Assembly (NCBI RefSeq): GCF_004403185.1
Contig: NZ_SOHJ01000003.1
Coordinates: 62,001-126,000 of the forward strand
DNA from: Cryobacterium suzukii
Lineage (GTDB): Bacteria > Actinomycetota > Actinomycetes > Actinomycetales > Microbacteriaceae
Length of the DNA stretch: 64,000 bases
Direction of reading: 5' to 3'
Numbering within the stretch: position 1 is the stretch's first letter; every line of letters begins with the position of its first letter. Shown one piece after another: positions 26,220 to 35,937 of the stretch. Below the pieces are notes generated by a model that saw only the letters and a list, made by a program, of their open reading frames with translations, ran no database searches and was not told the DNA's origin. Made by a program: the position numbers and the translations under genes.

Positions 26220-27386
26220 GTGCGGGTTACCCACCTCTCACTAACCGACTTTCGAAACTATGCGAACGCCGAGGTTGGTTTTTTTCCGGGCCCGAACCTC
26301 ATCGTCGGGCGCAACGGACAGGGTAAAACCAATCTGGTTGAGGCGCTGGGCTTTCTCAGTACGCTTGGATCTCACCGAGTCTCCACGGACAAAGCCATGA
26401 TTCGAGCTGGCCAGGATGCCGGCATAATTCGGGCCCGACTTCAATACAACGGCCGGGATATCCTGGCCGAGGTGCAGCTTAACCGCACCGGGCAAAATCG
26501 AGCACAGGTTAATCGGTCAGTAATCAAGACGCGTGATCTGCCCCGTTATTTCTCCAGTGTGGTCTTTGCACCGGAGGACCTTGCCCTGGTACGTGGCGAC
26601 CCATCGGGTCGTCGCAAGTTTCTGGACCAGCTGTTGGTGCTTCGCAATCCGCGACTGGCCGCAGTGCTCAGCGATTATGACAGGGTGCTCAAGCAGCGCA
26701 ACACCCTACTTAAGTCGGCCCGGGCCTCTGGAGTGCGCGGCAACCAGCTCTCGACCCTCGAAATTTGGGATGAAAGGCTCGTCGAGTTCGGTTCCGAAAT
26801 CATCGACGAGCGCGCCAAACTCGTGCGGGAGCTCGGTGAACCGTTGCGCGCGGCGTATCGGGCCGTCGTCAATGAGGACCATGGTCCGGCCTTGGTCGCG
26901 AGCCTGAGTATCCTCGGTGCCGACGAAGACGTCGATCTCGGCGTGGTCACGCCGACCGCCTCTCAGCCGGCGGGGTTAGTGGAGTCGTCTACCAATGAGA
27001 TCTTTCGCGCAGCGCTGGTCGGACTGCGAAAGCGCGAGCTGGAACGGGGTATCACCCTGGCCGGACCGCACCGCGATGACCTGGTCTTCATGCTCAACGC
27101 ACTGCCGGCCAAGGGGTATGCCAGTCACGGGGAATCGTGGTCGTTCGCGCTGTCGTTAAAACTTGCATCCGCTTCGCTGTTGCGGCAAGAGTCTGCTAGT
27201 GGCGACCCGGTGTTGATTCTCGATGACGTTTTTGCCGAGCTGGATCTGGACCGTCGAGCCCGGTTGGCCGCGGCGATCGAGTCATTCGAACAGGTTTTAA
27301 TTACGGCCGCTGTGCTCGAAGACGTTCCGGCCGCCCTCGTGGCGCACACTATTCACATTCATGCCGGAATCGTCACCGATGGCTGA
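26220..27386 (+). CDS. recF: DNA replication and repair protein RecF
   Basis: RecF is an SMC-like ATPase that directs RecA loading at gaps. The 388-residue product has the start MRVTHLSLTDFRNYANAEV, Walker A GRNGQGKTNLVEA at about 31-43, the ABC-type signature in YASHGESWSFALSLKLA and Walker B VLILDDVFAELD. The start is a GTG five bases after dnaN. Its last codons overlap dciA. The order dnaA-dnaN-recF-dciA-gyrB-gyrA is the ancestral arrangement. Confidence 0.96.
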   Translation: MRVTHLSLTDFRNYANAEVGFFPGPNLIVGRNGQGKTNLVEALGFLSTLGSHRVSTDKAMIRAGQDAGIIRARLQYNGRDILAEVQLNRTGQNRAQVNRSVIKTRDLPRYFSSVVFAPEDLALVRGDPSGRRKFLDQLLVLRNPRLAAVLSDYDRVLKQRNTLLKSARASGVRGNQLSTLEIWDERLVEFGSEIIDERAKLVRELGEPLRAAYRAVVNEDHGPALVASLSILGADEDVDLGVVTPTASQPAGLVESSTNEIFRAALVGLRKRELERGITLAGPHRDDLVFMLNALPAKGYASHGESWSFALSLKLASASLLRQESASGDPVLILDDVFAELDLDRRARLAAAIESFEQVLITAAVLEDVPAALVAHTIHIHAGIVTDG

Positions 27387-27918
27387 CGAAAATGTTCCAC
27401 GTGAAACAACCGAGGGCGACGATTCGGTGGAATCCGGTACCAGTGAAGCAGCCAACGTTTACTTGCGTTTCAAGAGTATTTTCGGCGATCCCAACGCCAG
27501 GCGCTCGCGCGGTCGTAAGCGAATTGCGCCGGTTGCTGGATCGAGTGTGCCGTTCGGGATTGGACGCGACCCGCGCGGTCTCGGCGACACGATCAATTCG
27601 CTGACCCTGCAGTTGGGGTGGAACTCACCGTTGGCGCAGTCCGAACTTCTCGCGACGTGGGCAGAACTCGCAGGTGAGGAAACTGCCAATCATTCGACCC
27701 CGGCCGGCATCGATGACGGTGTGCTCACCGTGCGCTGTGAATCTACAGCGTGGGCGACCCAACTACGGCTCATGCGCAATGTGATCATGGAACACATTGC
27801 GAATCGGTATCCGGATGCGGGTATTCAATCAATTCGTTTCCAGGGGCCCAACGCGCCGTCCTGGAAAAAGGGCCCCAGATCAATTCCAGGGCGTGGTCCA
27901 CGCGATACCTACGGGTAA
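27379..27918 (+). CDS. dciA: DciA-type helicase-loading protein (DUF721)
   Basis: The 179-residue product has a variable, charged N-terminal 60 residues and a C-terminal DUF721 domain (about 80-150: LQLGWNSPLAQSELLATWAE, then DGVLTVRCESTAWATQLRLM). DciA interacts with DnaB and helps load it in bacteria lacking DnaC, which fits the neighbouring gene set. The ATG at 27379 overlaps the recF stop; an in-frame ATG at 27361 is possible but lies deeper in recF. Codons 6-10 form part of a parS site. Confidence 0.88.
   Translation: MADENVPRETTEGDDSVESGTSEAANVYLRFKSIFGDPNARRSRGRKRIAPVAGSSVPFGIGRDPRGLGDTINSLTLQLGWNSPLAQSELLATWAELAGEETANHSTPAGIDDGVLTVRCESTAWATQLRLMRNVIMEHIANRYPDAGIQSIRFQGPNAPSWKKGPRSIPGRGPRDTYG
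27393..27408. other. parS site 6, inside dciA
   Basis: TGTTCCACGTGAAACA fits the general parS consensus TGTTNCACGTGAAACA and differs from the other copies by a single base in the core. It lies in the variable N-terminal coding part of dciA, about 2.4 kb right of oriC, so parS sites flank the origin on both sides. Confidence 0.85.
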
Positions 27919-28039
27919 CCCAACATTTAAGGTCAACCCCTTGAACAAAACGCGTCAAACGGCGATTGTGGCCGGTTCATCTCCCCCCGTTTGGTAGACT
28001 GAATGGTCGCCCGTGCGATGGTCAGGAGCCTAATTTAAG

Positions 28040-30070
28040 ATGACAGTTGAACCGACGCCCGAACGCACGTCCCCAGATATAGCCCCAGTCATGTCCCAGC
28101 AGCAGGGGGAGCGGGAGCCGGAGCATGAATACGGTGCCGATGATATCCAGGTACTTGAAGGTCTGGAAGCCGTTCGTAAGCGACCCGGAATGTACATCGG
28201 TTCTACGGGACCACGCGGCCTACACCACCTCGTCTATGAGATCGTCGACAATTCCGTCGACGAAGCCCTCGCGGGTCACTGCGACACCATCGACATTCGA
28301 ATCCTGGCCGACGGCGCGATCCGCGTCGAAGACAACGGCCGCGGAATTCCGGTCGACATCCATAAGGCAGAGGGACGATCGACCGTAGAGGTCGTACTCA
28401 CCGTGCTACACGCCGGCGGCAAGTTCGGCGGCGGCGGCTATTCCGTCTCCGGTGGTCTGCACGGCGTGGGAAGTTCCGTCGTCAATGCCCTGTCGAGTCG
28501 TCTCGAGGTCGAGGTGCGCCGTCAGGGGCATATCTGGCGTCAGAGCTTCGCTAACGGTGTTCCGAACGCTCCCCTGGAACAGGGCGAAGCCAACGACGAA
28601 ACCGGCACGACCATCACGTTCTGGCCGAGTGCTGAAACTTTCGAGACGATCGAGTTCGACTACGAAACCCTGCGCGCGCGTTTTCAGCAGATGGGCTTTC
28701 TCAATAAGGGTCTGCGCCTCACCCTCACCGACGAGCGTGACGACCACCAGACCGATGATGGCAAAGCCATCAGCAACACCTTCAAGTACGACCAGGGACT
28801 CGTCGACTACGTCGAGTACCTCAACCGCGCCAAGAAGGCCGACCTGGTCAACGATGAGATCATCTCGTTCGAGTGGGAAGATCACGAACGCAAGATGGCC
28901 CTCGAAGTGGCCATGCAGTGGACCACTGCCTACACCGAGAGCGTGCACACCTACGCGAACACGATCAACACTCACGAGGGTGGAACGCACGAAGAAGGTT
29001 TCCGCGCTGCGCTCACCACGCTCGTCAACAAGTACGCCCGCGAGAAAGGCATCCTGAAAGAGAAGGATGACAACCTCACCGGCGACGATGTGCGCGAGGG
29101 GTTGACAGCGGTCGTATCGATCAAGCTTGCCGAACCACAGTTCGAAGGCCAGACCAAGACCAAACTCGGCAACACCGAGGCGAAATCCTTCGTGCAGAAG
29201 GTCGCCAACGACCAGCTCACCGACTGGTTCAACCGCAATCCGAACCCGGCCCGCGAAATCATCCGCAAGTCCCTGCAGGCGTCGAACGCTCGAATGGCAG
29301 CCCGCAAGGCCCGTGAAACCGCGCGCCGCAAGGGACTGCTCGAGGGTGGCGGCATGCCAGGCAAGCTCAAGGACTGCCAGAGTAAAGACCCGTCACTCTC
29401 CGAGATTTTCATCGTGGAGGGAGACTCGGCCGGCGGTTCGGCCGTGCAGGGGCGTAACCCCGAATTCCAGGCCATCCTGCCCCTTCGCGGCAAGATCCTC
29501 AACGTGGAGAAGGCTCGTCTTGACCGTGCCCTCGGTAACGCTGAGGTTCAGGCGATGATCACGGCCTTCGGCGCCGGCATGGGGGAAGAATTCAACCCCG
29601 ATAAGGTCCGGTACCACAAGATCGTTCTTATGGCCGACGCCGACGTCGACGGGCAGCACATCACCACACTGCTGCTCACCCTCCTGTTCCGCTACATGCG
29701 CCCGCTGATCGACCTTGGTTACGTCTACCTGGCGCAACCGCCGTTGTATCGTCTCAAGTGGAGCAACTCTGCGCACCAGTACGTGTACTCGGACGTGGAG
29801 CGCGACGCGCTCCTGGCCGACGGAGCAGCGTCCGGCAAACGCATCCCGAAAGACAACGGCATTCAGCGCTACAAGGGTCTCGGCGAGATGGACTACAAGG
29901 AGCTGTGGGAAACCACCATGGCCCCCGAGTCCCGCACCCTGCTGCAGGTCACCCTGGATGACGCGGCGTCCGCCGACGAAATCTTCTCCACCCTGATGGG
30001 TGAAGACGTCGAATCACGACGTAACTTCATCCAGAAAAACGCGAAGGACGTGCGTTTCCTTGACATCTGA
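28040..30070 (+). CDS. gyrB: DNA gyrase subunit B
   Basis: GyrB supplies the ATPase and part of the cleavage core of gyrase. The 676-residue product has the GHKL ATPase domain ([42 protein letters not shown]), the transducer, and the TOPRIM domain ([28 protein letters not shown]), ending in the family tail [23 protein letters not shown] lies 11-12 bases before the ATG at 28040; the N-terminal 35 residues are variable. A 121-base gap after dciA gives room for a promoter (a TAGACT hexamer is at 27994). Confidence 0.96.
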   Translation: MTVEPTPERTSPDIAPVMSQQQGEREPEHEYGADDIQVLEGLEAVRKRPGMYIGSTGPRGLHHLVYEIVDNSVDEALAGHCDTIDIRILADGAIRVEDNGRGIPVDIHKAEGRSTVEVVLTVLHAGGKFGGGGYSVSGGLHGVGSSVVNALSSRLEVEVRRQGHIWRQSFANGVPNAPLEQGEANDETGTTITFWPSAETFETIEFDYETLRARFQQMGFLNKGLRLTLTDERDDHQTDDGKAISNTFKYDQGLVDYVEYLNRAKKADLVNDEIISFEWEDHERKMALEVAMQWTTAYTESVHTYANTINTHEGGTHEEGFRAALTTLVNKYAREKGILKEKDDNLTGDDVREGLTAVVSIKLAEPQFEGQTKTKLGNTEAKSFVQKVANDQLTDWFNRNPNPAREIIRKSLQASNARMAARKARETARRKGLLEGGGMPGKLKDCQSKDPSLSEIFIVEGDSAGGSAVQGRNPEFQAILPLRGKILNVEKARLDRALGNAEVQAMITAFGAGMGEEFNPDKVRYHKIVLMADADVDGQHITTLLLTLLFRYMRPLIDLGYVYLAQPPLYRLKWSNSAHQYVYSDVERDALLADGAASGKRIPKDNGIQRYKGLGEMDYKELWETTMAPESRTLLQVTLDDAASADEIFSTLMGEDVESRRNFIQKNAKDVRFLDI

Positions 30071-32711
30071 TGACACCACGGGCAACTCCGCCTCGATTAA
30101 CCCCGAGGAGACGGCTGCAACCGCGGCCGCTGCGGCAGCCCACCTCGTGCAGCACGGCAAGATCGACCAGGTCGACCTCCAGCTGGAAATGCAGCGTTCC
30201 TACCTCGACTACGCCATGAGCGTCATTGTCGGGCGCGCTCTGCCCGACGTGCGTGACGGTATGAAGCCAGTGCACCGGCGAGTGATTTACGCCATGTTCG
30301 ACGGCGGCTACCGCCCGGACAAGGCCTTCTCCAAGTGCGCCCGCGTCGTCGGAGACGTCATGGGGCAGTTCCATCCGCACGGTGACTCGTCGATTTACGA
30401 CGCGCTGGTGCGTCTCGTGCAGCCATGGAGCCTGCGGTATCCGCTCGCGCTCGGTCAGGGAAACTTCGGTTCCCCCGGCAATGATGGCGCAGCTGCCCCG
30501 CGATATACCGAGACCAAGATGGCCCCGCTGGCCATGGAAATGGTTCGGGACATCGATGAAGACACCGTCGATTTTCAGGACAACTACGACGGCCGTACCC
30601 TCGAGCCGACCGTGTTGCCGGCCCGCTTTCCGAACCTGTTGGTCAACGGCTCGGTCGGTATCGCGGTCGGTATGGCCACCAACATTCCGCCGCACAACCT
30701 GCGTGAGGTCGCCGCCGGCGCCCAGTGGTATCTCGAGAATCCCGACGCTACGCGCGATGAGCTGCTCGAAGCGCTGATTGCCCGCATCAAGGGACCTGAC
30801 TTTCCTACCGGTGCCCAGATTTTGGGTGTCAAGGGTATTCAGGACGCCTATCGCACCGGGCGTGGCTCGATCACCATGCGCGCGGTCGTGAGTATTGAAG
30901 AGTTACAGGGCCGAACCTGCCTCGTCATCACCGAACTGCCGTACCAGGTGAACCCCGACAACCTCGCGATCAAGATCGCGGACCTGGTCAAAGACGCCAA
31001 AGTCACCGGCATTGCGGACATCCGCGATGAGACCAGTGGTCGCACGGGCCAGCGCCTTGTCATCGTGCTCAAGCGCGATGCCGTCGCCAAGGTCGTGCTG
31101 AATAACCTCTATAAGCACACGCAGTTGCAGGAGAACTTCGGTGCGAACATGCTCGCCATCGTCGATGGCGTGCCGCGTACGCTCGCCCTCGACGGTTTCA
31201 TCTCGGCCTGGGTCGCTCATCAGGTCGAGGTCATCGTTCGGCGCACCCAGTTCCGCCTGAACAAGGCCGAAGCGGATGCCCACATTCTGCGCGGCTACCT
31301 CAAGGCCCTGGACGCCCTCGATGAAGTGATCGCGCTCATCCGTCGCTCAAACACGGTCGACGACGCTCGTGAAGGCCTTATGGCCCTACTCGACGTCGAC
31401 AAGTTGCAGGCCGATGCGATTCTCACCATGCAGCTACGTCGCCTCGCTGCCCTGGAGCGCCAGAAGATCATCGACCAGGCTGCCGAACTCGAACTGCAGA
31501 TCGCGGAATTCAAATCGATTCTGGCCAGCCCCGAGCGGCAGCGAACGATCATCAGCGAAGAACTCGCCGAGATCACCACAAAGTTCGGTGACGACCGCCG
31601 CACCGAGATCATGTTCGGTTTCGACGGCGATATGTCGGTCGAAGACCTCATCCCCGAAGAGGAGATGGTGGTCACCGTCACGCGCGGCGGCTACATCAAG
31701 CGCACCCGCAGTGACAACTACCGCAACCAGCACCGCGGCGGCAAGGGAGTAAAGGGTGCCCAACTGCGCGCAGACGACGTGGTCGAACACTTCTTCGTCA
31801 CCACGACGCACCACTGGCTGCTGTTCTTCACCAACACCGGTCGGGTTTACCGGGCGAAGGCCTACGAAGCCCAGGAATCGGGCCGCGACGCTAAAGGTCA
31901 GCACGTGGCCAATCTGCTCGCGCTGCAGCCGGGGGAGGAAATCGCGCAGATCCTCGATATTCGCGACTACGAGGTGGCCCAGTATCTGACCCTCGCTACC
32001 CGCGACGGATTGATCAAGAAGACCGCACTCAGTGAGTACGACACCAACCGTACCGGCGGCATCATCGCGATCAAGCTGCGAGAGGGCGACGAGCTCGTTT
32101 CCGCTCTGCTGGTTGAAGATGATTCCGACCTGCTGTTGGTCTCTCGCAAGGGCATGTCGATTCGCTTCACCGCGACCGATGAGGCGTTGCGCCCGATGGG
32201 ACGGAGCACGTCCGGCGTGATCGGAATGCACTTCCGCGGCGAGGACACCCTGCTGGACGCATCCGTTATCAACAACGACGGCTATGTCTTCGTGGTGACA
32301 GAGGGTGGTTACGCCAAGCGCACCGCCGCTGACCAGTACCGGCTGCAAAATCGCGGCGGTCTGGGGATCAAGGTGGCAAAGCTCAACGATGACCGTGGCG
32401 ACCTGGTTGGATCGTTGATCGTGAACCCCGAGGATGAAGTACTTGTGGTTCTTGCCAGTGGCAAGGTGGTACGCTCTGACGTCGCTGAGGTTCCCGCCAA
32501 GGGTCGGGACACGATGGGCGTTGTGTTCGCGAAGTTCGCGGATGAAGACCGAATCATTTCCATCGCGAAAAACATCGAACGTAATCTGGTCGCCGCCGAC
32601 GAAGAAGGCGTGACGGATGCCGACGCACCAGCTGGTGCCATCGACACCACTGCTGCGGAAGAGGCTGTTACGCACGCGGATTCAGAGAAAGTAGAGACAC
32701 CGAATGAGTAG
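30060..32711 (+). CDS. gyrA: DNA gyrase subunit A
   Basis: GyrA carries the breakage-reunion domain with the catalytic tyrosine in PRYTETKM and the quinolone-resistance segment around YHPHGDS-like [16 protein letters not shown]. The C-terminal half has the DNA-wrapping beta-pinwheel with repeated blades and a GyrA box-type segment [12 protein letters not shown]. The quinolone positions appear wild type (Ser and Asp in GDSSIYDAL). The start is uncertain: the TTG at 30060 (GAAGGA 11 bases before it) gives 883 residues with a family-like N-terminus; no ATG lies between it and the core. It overlaps gyrB by 11 bases. No intein is present. The C-terminus is acidic and variable. Confidence 0.95.
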   Translation: MTSDDTTGNSASINPEETAATAAAAAAHLVQHGKIDQVDLQLEMQRSYLDYAMSVIVGRALPDVRDGMKPVHRRVIYAMFDGGYRPDKAFSKCARVVGDVMGQFHPHGDSSIYDALVRLVQPWSLRYPLALGQGNFGSPGNDGAAAPRYTETKMAPLAMEMVRDIDEDTVDFQDNYDGRTLEPTVLPARFPNLLVNGSVGIAVGMATNIPPHNLREVAAGAQWYLENPDATRDELLEALIARIKGPDFPTGAQILGVKGIQDAYRTGRGSITMRAVVSIEELQGRTCLVITELPYQVNPDNLAIKIADLVKDAKVTGIADIRDETSGRTGQRLVIVLKRDAVAKVVLNNLYKHTQLQENFGANMLAIVDGVPRTLALDGFISAWVAHQVEVIVRRTQFRLNKAEADAHILRGYLKALDALDEVIALIRRSNTVDDAREGLMALLDVDKLQADAILTMQLRRLAALERQKIIDQAAELELQIAEFKSILASPERQRTIISEELAEITTKFGDDRRTEIMFGFDGDMSVEDLIPEEEMVVTVTRGGYIKRTRSDNYRNQHRGGKGVKGAQLRADDVVEHFFVTTTHHWLLFFTNTGRVYRAKAYEAQESGRDAKGQHVANLLALQPGEEIAQILDIRDYEVAQYLTLATRDGLIKKTALSEYDTNRTGGIIAIKLREGDELVSALLVEDDSDLLLVSRKGMSIRFTATDEALRPMGRSTSGVIGMHFRGEDTLLDASVINNDGYVFVVTEGGYAKRTAADQYRLQNRGGLGIKVAKLNDDRGDLVGSLIVNPEDEVLVVLASGKVVRSDVAEVPAKGRDTMGVVFAKFADEDRIISIAKNIERNLVAADEEGVTDADAPAGAIDTTAAEEAVTHADSEKVETPNE

Positions 32712-33108
32712 CGTTGCCGAAAAACTCGCCAAGAAGTCCACTCGCAAGACCGCGAGTAAGCAGGTTCGTCTCAAGTTGGTCTACGTCGACTTCTGGTCGA
32801 GCGTAAAACTGTCATTTCTGATTGCGATCTGCCTCGCTATCGTCACGATCGTGGCCACATTCTTCACTTATACAGTTCTGGTGCAGACTGAGGTGTTGAC
32901 TACGGTCGACGAGCTGTACGCGACCGTAGCGGGAGAATCGGCCGATCTGACAGCCATCCTTTCGATTGGCAATGTCATGGGCTTTGCGGTCGTCGTGGCC
33001 GTGCTGAACATGGTCGTGATCACCGCCCTCGGTGCTATCTACGCCGTGCTATATAACCTGAGCGTCAAAATCACCGGTGGTCTGCTCGTCGGCTTCACCA
33101 ATAACTAA
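32704..33108 (+). CDS. DUF3566 membrane protein
   Basis: The 134-residue protein occupies the place of Rv0007 downstream of gyrA in mycobacteria. It has a basic N-terminus, a conserved-looking [20 protein letters not shown] and two transmembrane helices (about 37-62 and 95-120) separated by a loop. Its start overlaps gyrA by eight bases, so it is co-translated. The function is unknown; the family is confined to actinobacteria. Confidence 0.88.
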   Translation: MSSVAEKLAKKSTRKTASKQVRLKLVYVDFWSSVKLSFLIAICLAIVTIVATFFTYTVLVQTEVLTTVDELYATVAGESADLTAILSIGNVMGFAVVVAVLNMVVITALGAIYAVLYNLSVKITGGLLVGFTNN

Positions 33109-33126
33109 TCGTCCTTTTGCGCGATT

Positions 33127-33158
33127 GAGGGCTGTTTTTGCCCAAAAAAACAGCCCTC
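33127..33158 (+). terminator. Terminator after the gyrase operon
   Basis: A perfect 13-bp stem (33127-33139 with 33146-33158) lies 18 bases after the DUF3566 stop. The stem itself ends in TTTTT/AAAAA, and no further T-run follows on the plus strand. Confidence 0.7.
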
Positions 33159-33248
33159 GCAAGTCGAATTCACGTTGTTTCTCCTTTTGGAGGGTGACTC
33201 GATTTCAGGTTCCGGCCAGATTCCGGTAGTCTTCAATCTGCCCAAGAG

Positions 33249-33322
33249 GGGGATATAGCTCAGTTGGTTAGAGCGCTTCACTGATAATGAAGAGGTCCCA
33301 GGTTCAAATCCCGGTATCCCCA
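33249..33322 (+). tRNA. tRNA-Ile (anticodon GAT)
   Basis: The 74-base cloverleaf has acceptor arms GGGGATA/TATCCCC, the D-loop AGTTGGTTAGA, the anticodon loop CTGATAA (GAT at 33283-33285) and the T-arm GGTTCAAATCC. CCA is not encoded. The order Ile then Ala after gyrA is the same as in mycobacteria. Confidence 0.97.
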
Positions 33323-33338
33323 CTTTGCGAAGTTTGTA

Positions 33339-33392
33339 CCGATGAAGCACAGCTTCATCGGCGCTGGCGTCGCAGAAACGCTGGCGCGTTTC
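33339..33392 (+). repeat. Two perfect hairpins between tRNA-Ile and tRNA-Ala
   Basis: The first has a 10-bp stem (33339-33348 with 33352-33361) and a three-base loop; the second a 7-bp stem (33375-33381 with 33386-33392) and a four-base loop. Neither has a T-run. They may be processing or termination signals in the tRNA precursor. Confidence 0.6.
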
Positions 33393-33409
33393 TCATAGCT
33401 CCAGCGCGC

Positions 33410-33482
33410 GGGGCCATAGCTCAATTGGTAGAGCGCCTGCTTTGCAAGCAGGAGGTCCGGGGTTCGATTCCCCGTGGCTCCA
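33410..33482 (+). tRNA. tRNA-Ala (anticodon TGC)
   Basis: The 73-base cloverleaf has acceptor arms GGGGCCA/TGGCTCC with one G-T pair, the anticodon stem CCTGC/GCAGG with loop TTTGCAA (TGC at 33443-33445) and the T-arm GGTTCGATTCC. The CCA end is not encoded. Confidence 0.97.
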
Positions 33483-33494
33483 CAGTTCAGGAAC

Positions 33495-33519
33495 AAGGCC
33501 CGTCTTCGGACGGGCCTTT
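33495..33519 (+). terminator. Terminator after tRNA-Ala
   Basis: A perfect 10-bp stem (33495-33504 with 33509-33518) carries a stable TTCG loop and ends in TTT. It begins 13 bases after the tRNA. Confidence 0.85.
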
Positions 33520-33636
33520 CGTGTATCCGTGCGGTATCGGGGTGCGGCGATATCGTTCGCCAACGGTGGGCATCCACTTTTAGCACTTCTCTTACGCCCT
33601 CAATAGAGCCGTGGTGGCCAGCGGAGCGCTTAACGC

Positions 33637-33671
33637 AGCAGAGCCCGCATCCCATGGATGCGGGCTCTGCT
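33637..33671. terminator. Long perfect hairpin 3' of the 33692 gene
   Basis: A 16-bp perfect stem (33637-33652 with 33656-33671) has a three-base loop. It lies between the convergent tRNA operon and the minus-strand gene ending at 33692, so it probably stops transcription from the right. No T-run follows on either strand. Confidence 0.6.
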
Positions 33672-33691
33672 CGAGCTGGTGGGCGTTTGCC

Positions 33692-34219
33692 CTAGTCTTC
33701 CTGCGCCGTGGTCGGTTCGACCTCATCGTCGGTGACCCAGAGCTCGTCGTCAGCGCGAAAAGTCTGCCAGACGGCGTACGCGACGCCTACGGCGGCGACG
33801 ACGGCCAGGCCGAGGGCGAAGTAGGTACCTGCCCCGGGGCCCTTCGGTTCGACCACAACGGGCTTTTGAAAGCGGATGCGGCCGATCGCTGCCCGAACGC
33901 GGGCGTCGCGCGCGACGTCCCCGACGGACATGACCGTTCCAATGGCCGTTCCGATACCGGGAAGGACGTCGTTGACCACGCGGCGTCGCACACCGTCAGC
34001 GGCGTCGTGGGTGGCGTTTACGCTCGGGCGAACGTAGTGGTCATAACCCTCGCGAACGCGCGGACCTACTTCTTCGCGCGCGAGAACGCTGGCCTGATGA
34101 CCGGCTTGGCGAGCGAGAACATTGGCCCGCTCCAGAACCTCTTGTTGGTGGCTCCATAGTTCGTCTGCGCTTTTGCGCAGCCGAGTGAGTTCCTTGCGGC
34201 GCTTGCGTGACAGGCTCAT
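33692..34219 (-). CDS. Membrane-anchored protein of unknown function (position of Rv0008c)
   Basis: The 175-residue product has a strongly basic N-terminus (MSLSRKRRKELTRLRKSADE), a long helical, charged middle part without cysteines, one transmembrane helix near the C-terminus (about 137-155, GTYFALGLAVVAAVGVAYAV) and an acidic tail of about 20 residues. It lies between tRNA-Ala and ppiA on the opposite strand, exactly where mycobacteria have the membrane protein gene Rv0008c; homology is not shown. The ATG at 34219 is preceded by GGAGGGTCCAG-like sequence (complement of 34220-34230) and fits better than the longer frame. I do not recognise a function. Confidence 0.8.
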   Translation of the reverse strand: MSLSRKRRKELTRLRKSADELWSHQQEVLERANVLARQAGHQASVLAREEVGPRVREGYDHYVRPSVNATHDAADGVRRRVVNDVLPGIGTAIGTVMSVGDVARDARVRAAIGRIRFQKPVVVEPKGPGAGTYFALGLAVVAAVGVAYAVWQTFRADDELWVTDDEVEPTTAQED

Positions 34220-34371
34220 CTGGACCCTCCATCGATGTCGTGTGGCGAATGTGTATCTATCTTGGCACTGAGTGCCCATCTTGCCACTCAATCTCCGTGT
34301 TGCCAGCGAATGCACTGGGAGCGCGTGCCGGTAGTCAGAGTCGGTGGAGATTGCTGTGCAAGAATCGGTGT

Positions 34372-34911
34372 ATGTCTAAGCACACCGCTGTCGCCACCCT
34401 AAACACAACCCTCGGACCTATCAAGGTCAACCTCTTCGGCAATCACGCGCCGAAGACGGTCAAGAATTTCGTCGGCCTCGCGACCGGCGATATCGAGTGG
34501 AAGCACCCCGCAACGGGCGTCGCCTCCTCTACGCCGCTCTACGACGGCACGATCTTTCACCGCATTATCAAAGACTTTATGATCCAGGCCGGCGACCCGC
34601 TCGGCCAGGGTACCGGTGGCCCGGGCTACCAGTTCGATGACGAAATCAGCCCCGACCTCGACTTTACCCAGCCCTACGTGCTCGCCATGGCAAACGCTGG
34701 AATCCAGGGTGGCCACGGCACAAACGGCTCGCAGTTCTTCATCACCGTCGTTCCGACCACCTGGCTGCAGGGCAAGCACACCATCTTTGGTGCCGTCGAA
34801 GACGAAGACAGTCGCGCAATCGTTGCCAAGCTCGCCACCGTCGCCACGGATGGTCGCGACCGTCCCCTCGAAGACGTTTCCATTCAGAGTGTCTCTGTCG
34901 AGTCCGTCTAA
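34372..34911 (+). CDS. ppiA: Peptidyl-prolyl cis-trans isomerase, cyclophilin type
   Basis: The 179-residue product is a single cyclophilin domain without a signal peptide, so it is cytoplasmic. Motifs are TLGPIKVNLFGNHAPKTVKNF, the catalytic FHRIIKDFMIQAGDPLGQGT and NGSQFFITVVPTTWLQGKHTIFG (in two pieces). The ATG at 34372 replaces the much longer frame. No ribosome site precedes it, and a -10-like AAGAAT ends six bases before the ATG, so the mRNA may be leaderless. The gene order (tRNA-Ala, ppiA) matches mycobacteria. Confidence 0.95.
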   Translation: MSKHTAVATLNTTLGPIKVNLFGNHAPKTVKNFVGLATGDIEWKHPATGVASSTPLYDGTIFHRIIKDFMIQAGDPLGQGTGGPGYQFDDEISPDLDFTQPYVLAMANAGIQGGHGTNGSQFFITVVPTTWLQGKHTIFGAVEDEDSRAIVAKLATVATDGRDRPLEDVSIQSVSVESV

Positions 34912-34932
34912 CCAATACCCCCTCTACAGAGA

Positions 34933-35775
34933 ATGAGTGATCTGCCGGTCTCGGCGGCGAATTTTTGTTACCGCCATCCGGGGCGGCAGAGCTTCATTCT
35001 GTGTCAGCGTTGTGGCCGAACCATCTGCGCCGAGTGCCAAACCCAGGCCGCTGTCGGGGTTATCTGCCCCGAGTGCATGAAAATCCAGCGTAAGAACGCT
35101 CCCCGTACCAAACCAGCCGTCTTCACTAGATTGACCGGGAGCGGCCAGCCGACGGTGACCTATGCGCTTATCGCGCTCACCGTATTCGTGTTCGTCCTGC
35201 AATGGATCCCGGGTTTGGGGATCACCCAGCGATTCGCATACGTGCCAGCCCTGACCATCATTGAGCCCTGGCGAATGCTGACCAGTGTCTTTCTGCATTC
35301 GCCGGGCGGACTGCCGTTTCACCTGCTACTGAACATGTACGCGCTCTGGATATTCGGACCAATGTTGGAGGGACTGCTCGGTCGCGGGCGTTTTTTGGCA
35401 CTGTATCTGATCAGCGGGTTCGCGGGTTCGGTCGGCGTTCTGGTTCTGGCCCCGTTCACCTCCGTCGTTGGGGCATCAGGGGCACTGTTCGGGCTCATGG
35501 GTGCGTTCCTGATTATTCAACGAGGTCTGGGTGGAAACTCCAGGCAACTGCTGCTGCTCCTCGGAATCAACGTCGTGGTGAGCTTTATTCCCGGGATCGC
35601 GTGGCAAGCCCACCTCGGCGGCATCGTCGGGGGCGCGTTGATCGGATTCGTGCTCATGCGTACCCGTCGACCAAACCAAAAGGGTTTGCAAATCCTTCTG
35701 ATCGCCGCCGTTGCCGTTCTCTTTGTGGCTATTGCCGTACTCCGGATTTTGAGCCTGCTCGCACCGGTGGGATAG
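34933..35775 (+). CDS. Rhomboid family intramembrane serine protease with N-terminal zinc-binding region
   Basis: The 280-residue protein has a Cys-rich N-terminus (Cys12, His15, Cys24, Cys27, Cys32, Cys35, Cys45, Cys48), probably a B-box-like zinc finger, then six or seven transmembrane helices. The rhomboid catalytic pair is visible: Ser182 in GASGALFG and His227 in QAHLGG. The L1-loop WRMLTSVFLHS and HLLLNMYALWIFG (the conserved His/Asn segment) are present. It lies 21 bases after ppiA and is probably co-transcribed. The substrate is unknown. Confidence 0.93.
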   Translation: MSDLPVSAANFCYRHPGRQSFILCQRCGRTICAECQTQAAVGVICPECMKIQRKNAPRTKPAVFTRLTGSGQPTVTYALIALTVFVFVLQWIPGLGITQRFAYVPALTIIEPWRMLTSVFLHSPGGLPFHLLLNMYALWIFGPMLEGLLGRGRFLALYLISGFAGSVGVLVLAPFTSVVGASGALFGLMGAFLIIQRGLGGNSRQLLLLLGINVVVSFIPGIAWQAHLGGIVGGALIGFVLMRTRRPNQKGLQILLIAAVAVLFVAIAVLRILSLLAPVG

Positions 35776-35810
35776 CCGGCGGCGGGCTCGTTCGCCATTC
35801 GCATCTCGAG

Positions 35811-35840
35811 TTATCCACAGGTCTATCCACATGGGGATAA
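35811..35840. promoter_or_regulatory. Cluster of three DnaA boxes in a convergent gap
   Basis: TTATCCACA (perfect) is at 35811-35819, CTATCCACA (one mismatch) at 35823-35831 and the inverted TGGGGATAA (one mismatch) at 35832-35840. The 162-base gap lies between the ends of the rhomboid gene and crgA, so these are not in a promoter. They resemble a titration or modulatory site for DnaA about 11 kb from oriC (inference). Confidence 0.6.
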
Positions 35841-35937
35841 TTACACCGGTGTCATTACCCTCAATACAGGGCCCAGGTGACCGGGAGATTAGCGTTCCAT
35901 GAACAGTCTGAGACCGGTGATCGGTCGTGGTGAAGAG

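Noticed and set aside
33278-33655. Reading frame across the two tRNA genes
   Set aside because: It is the reverse of tRNA-Ile and tRNA-Ala; the tRNA structures explain the sequence fully.
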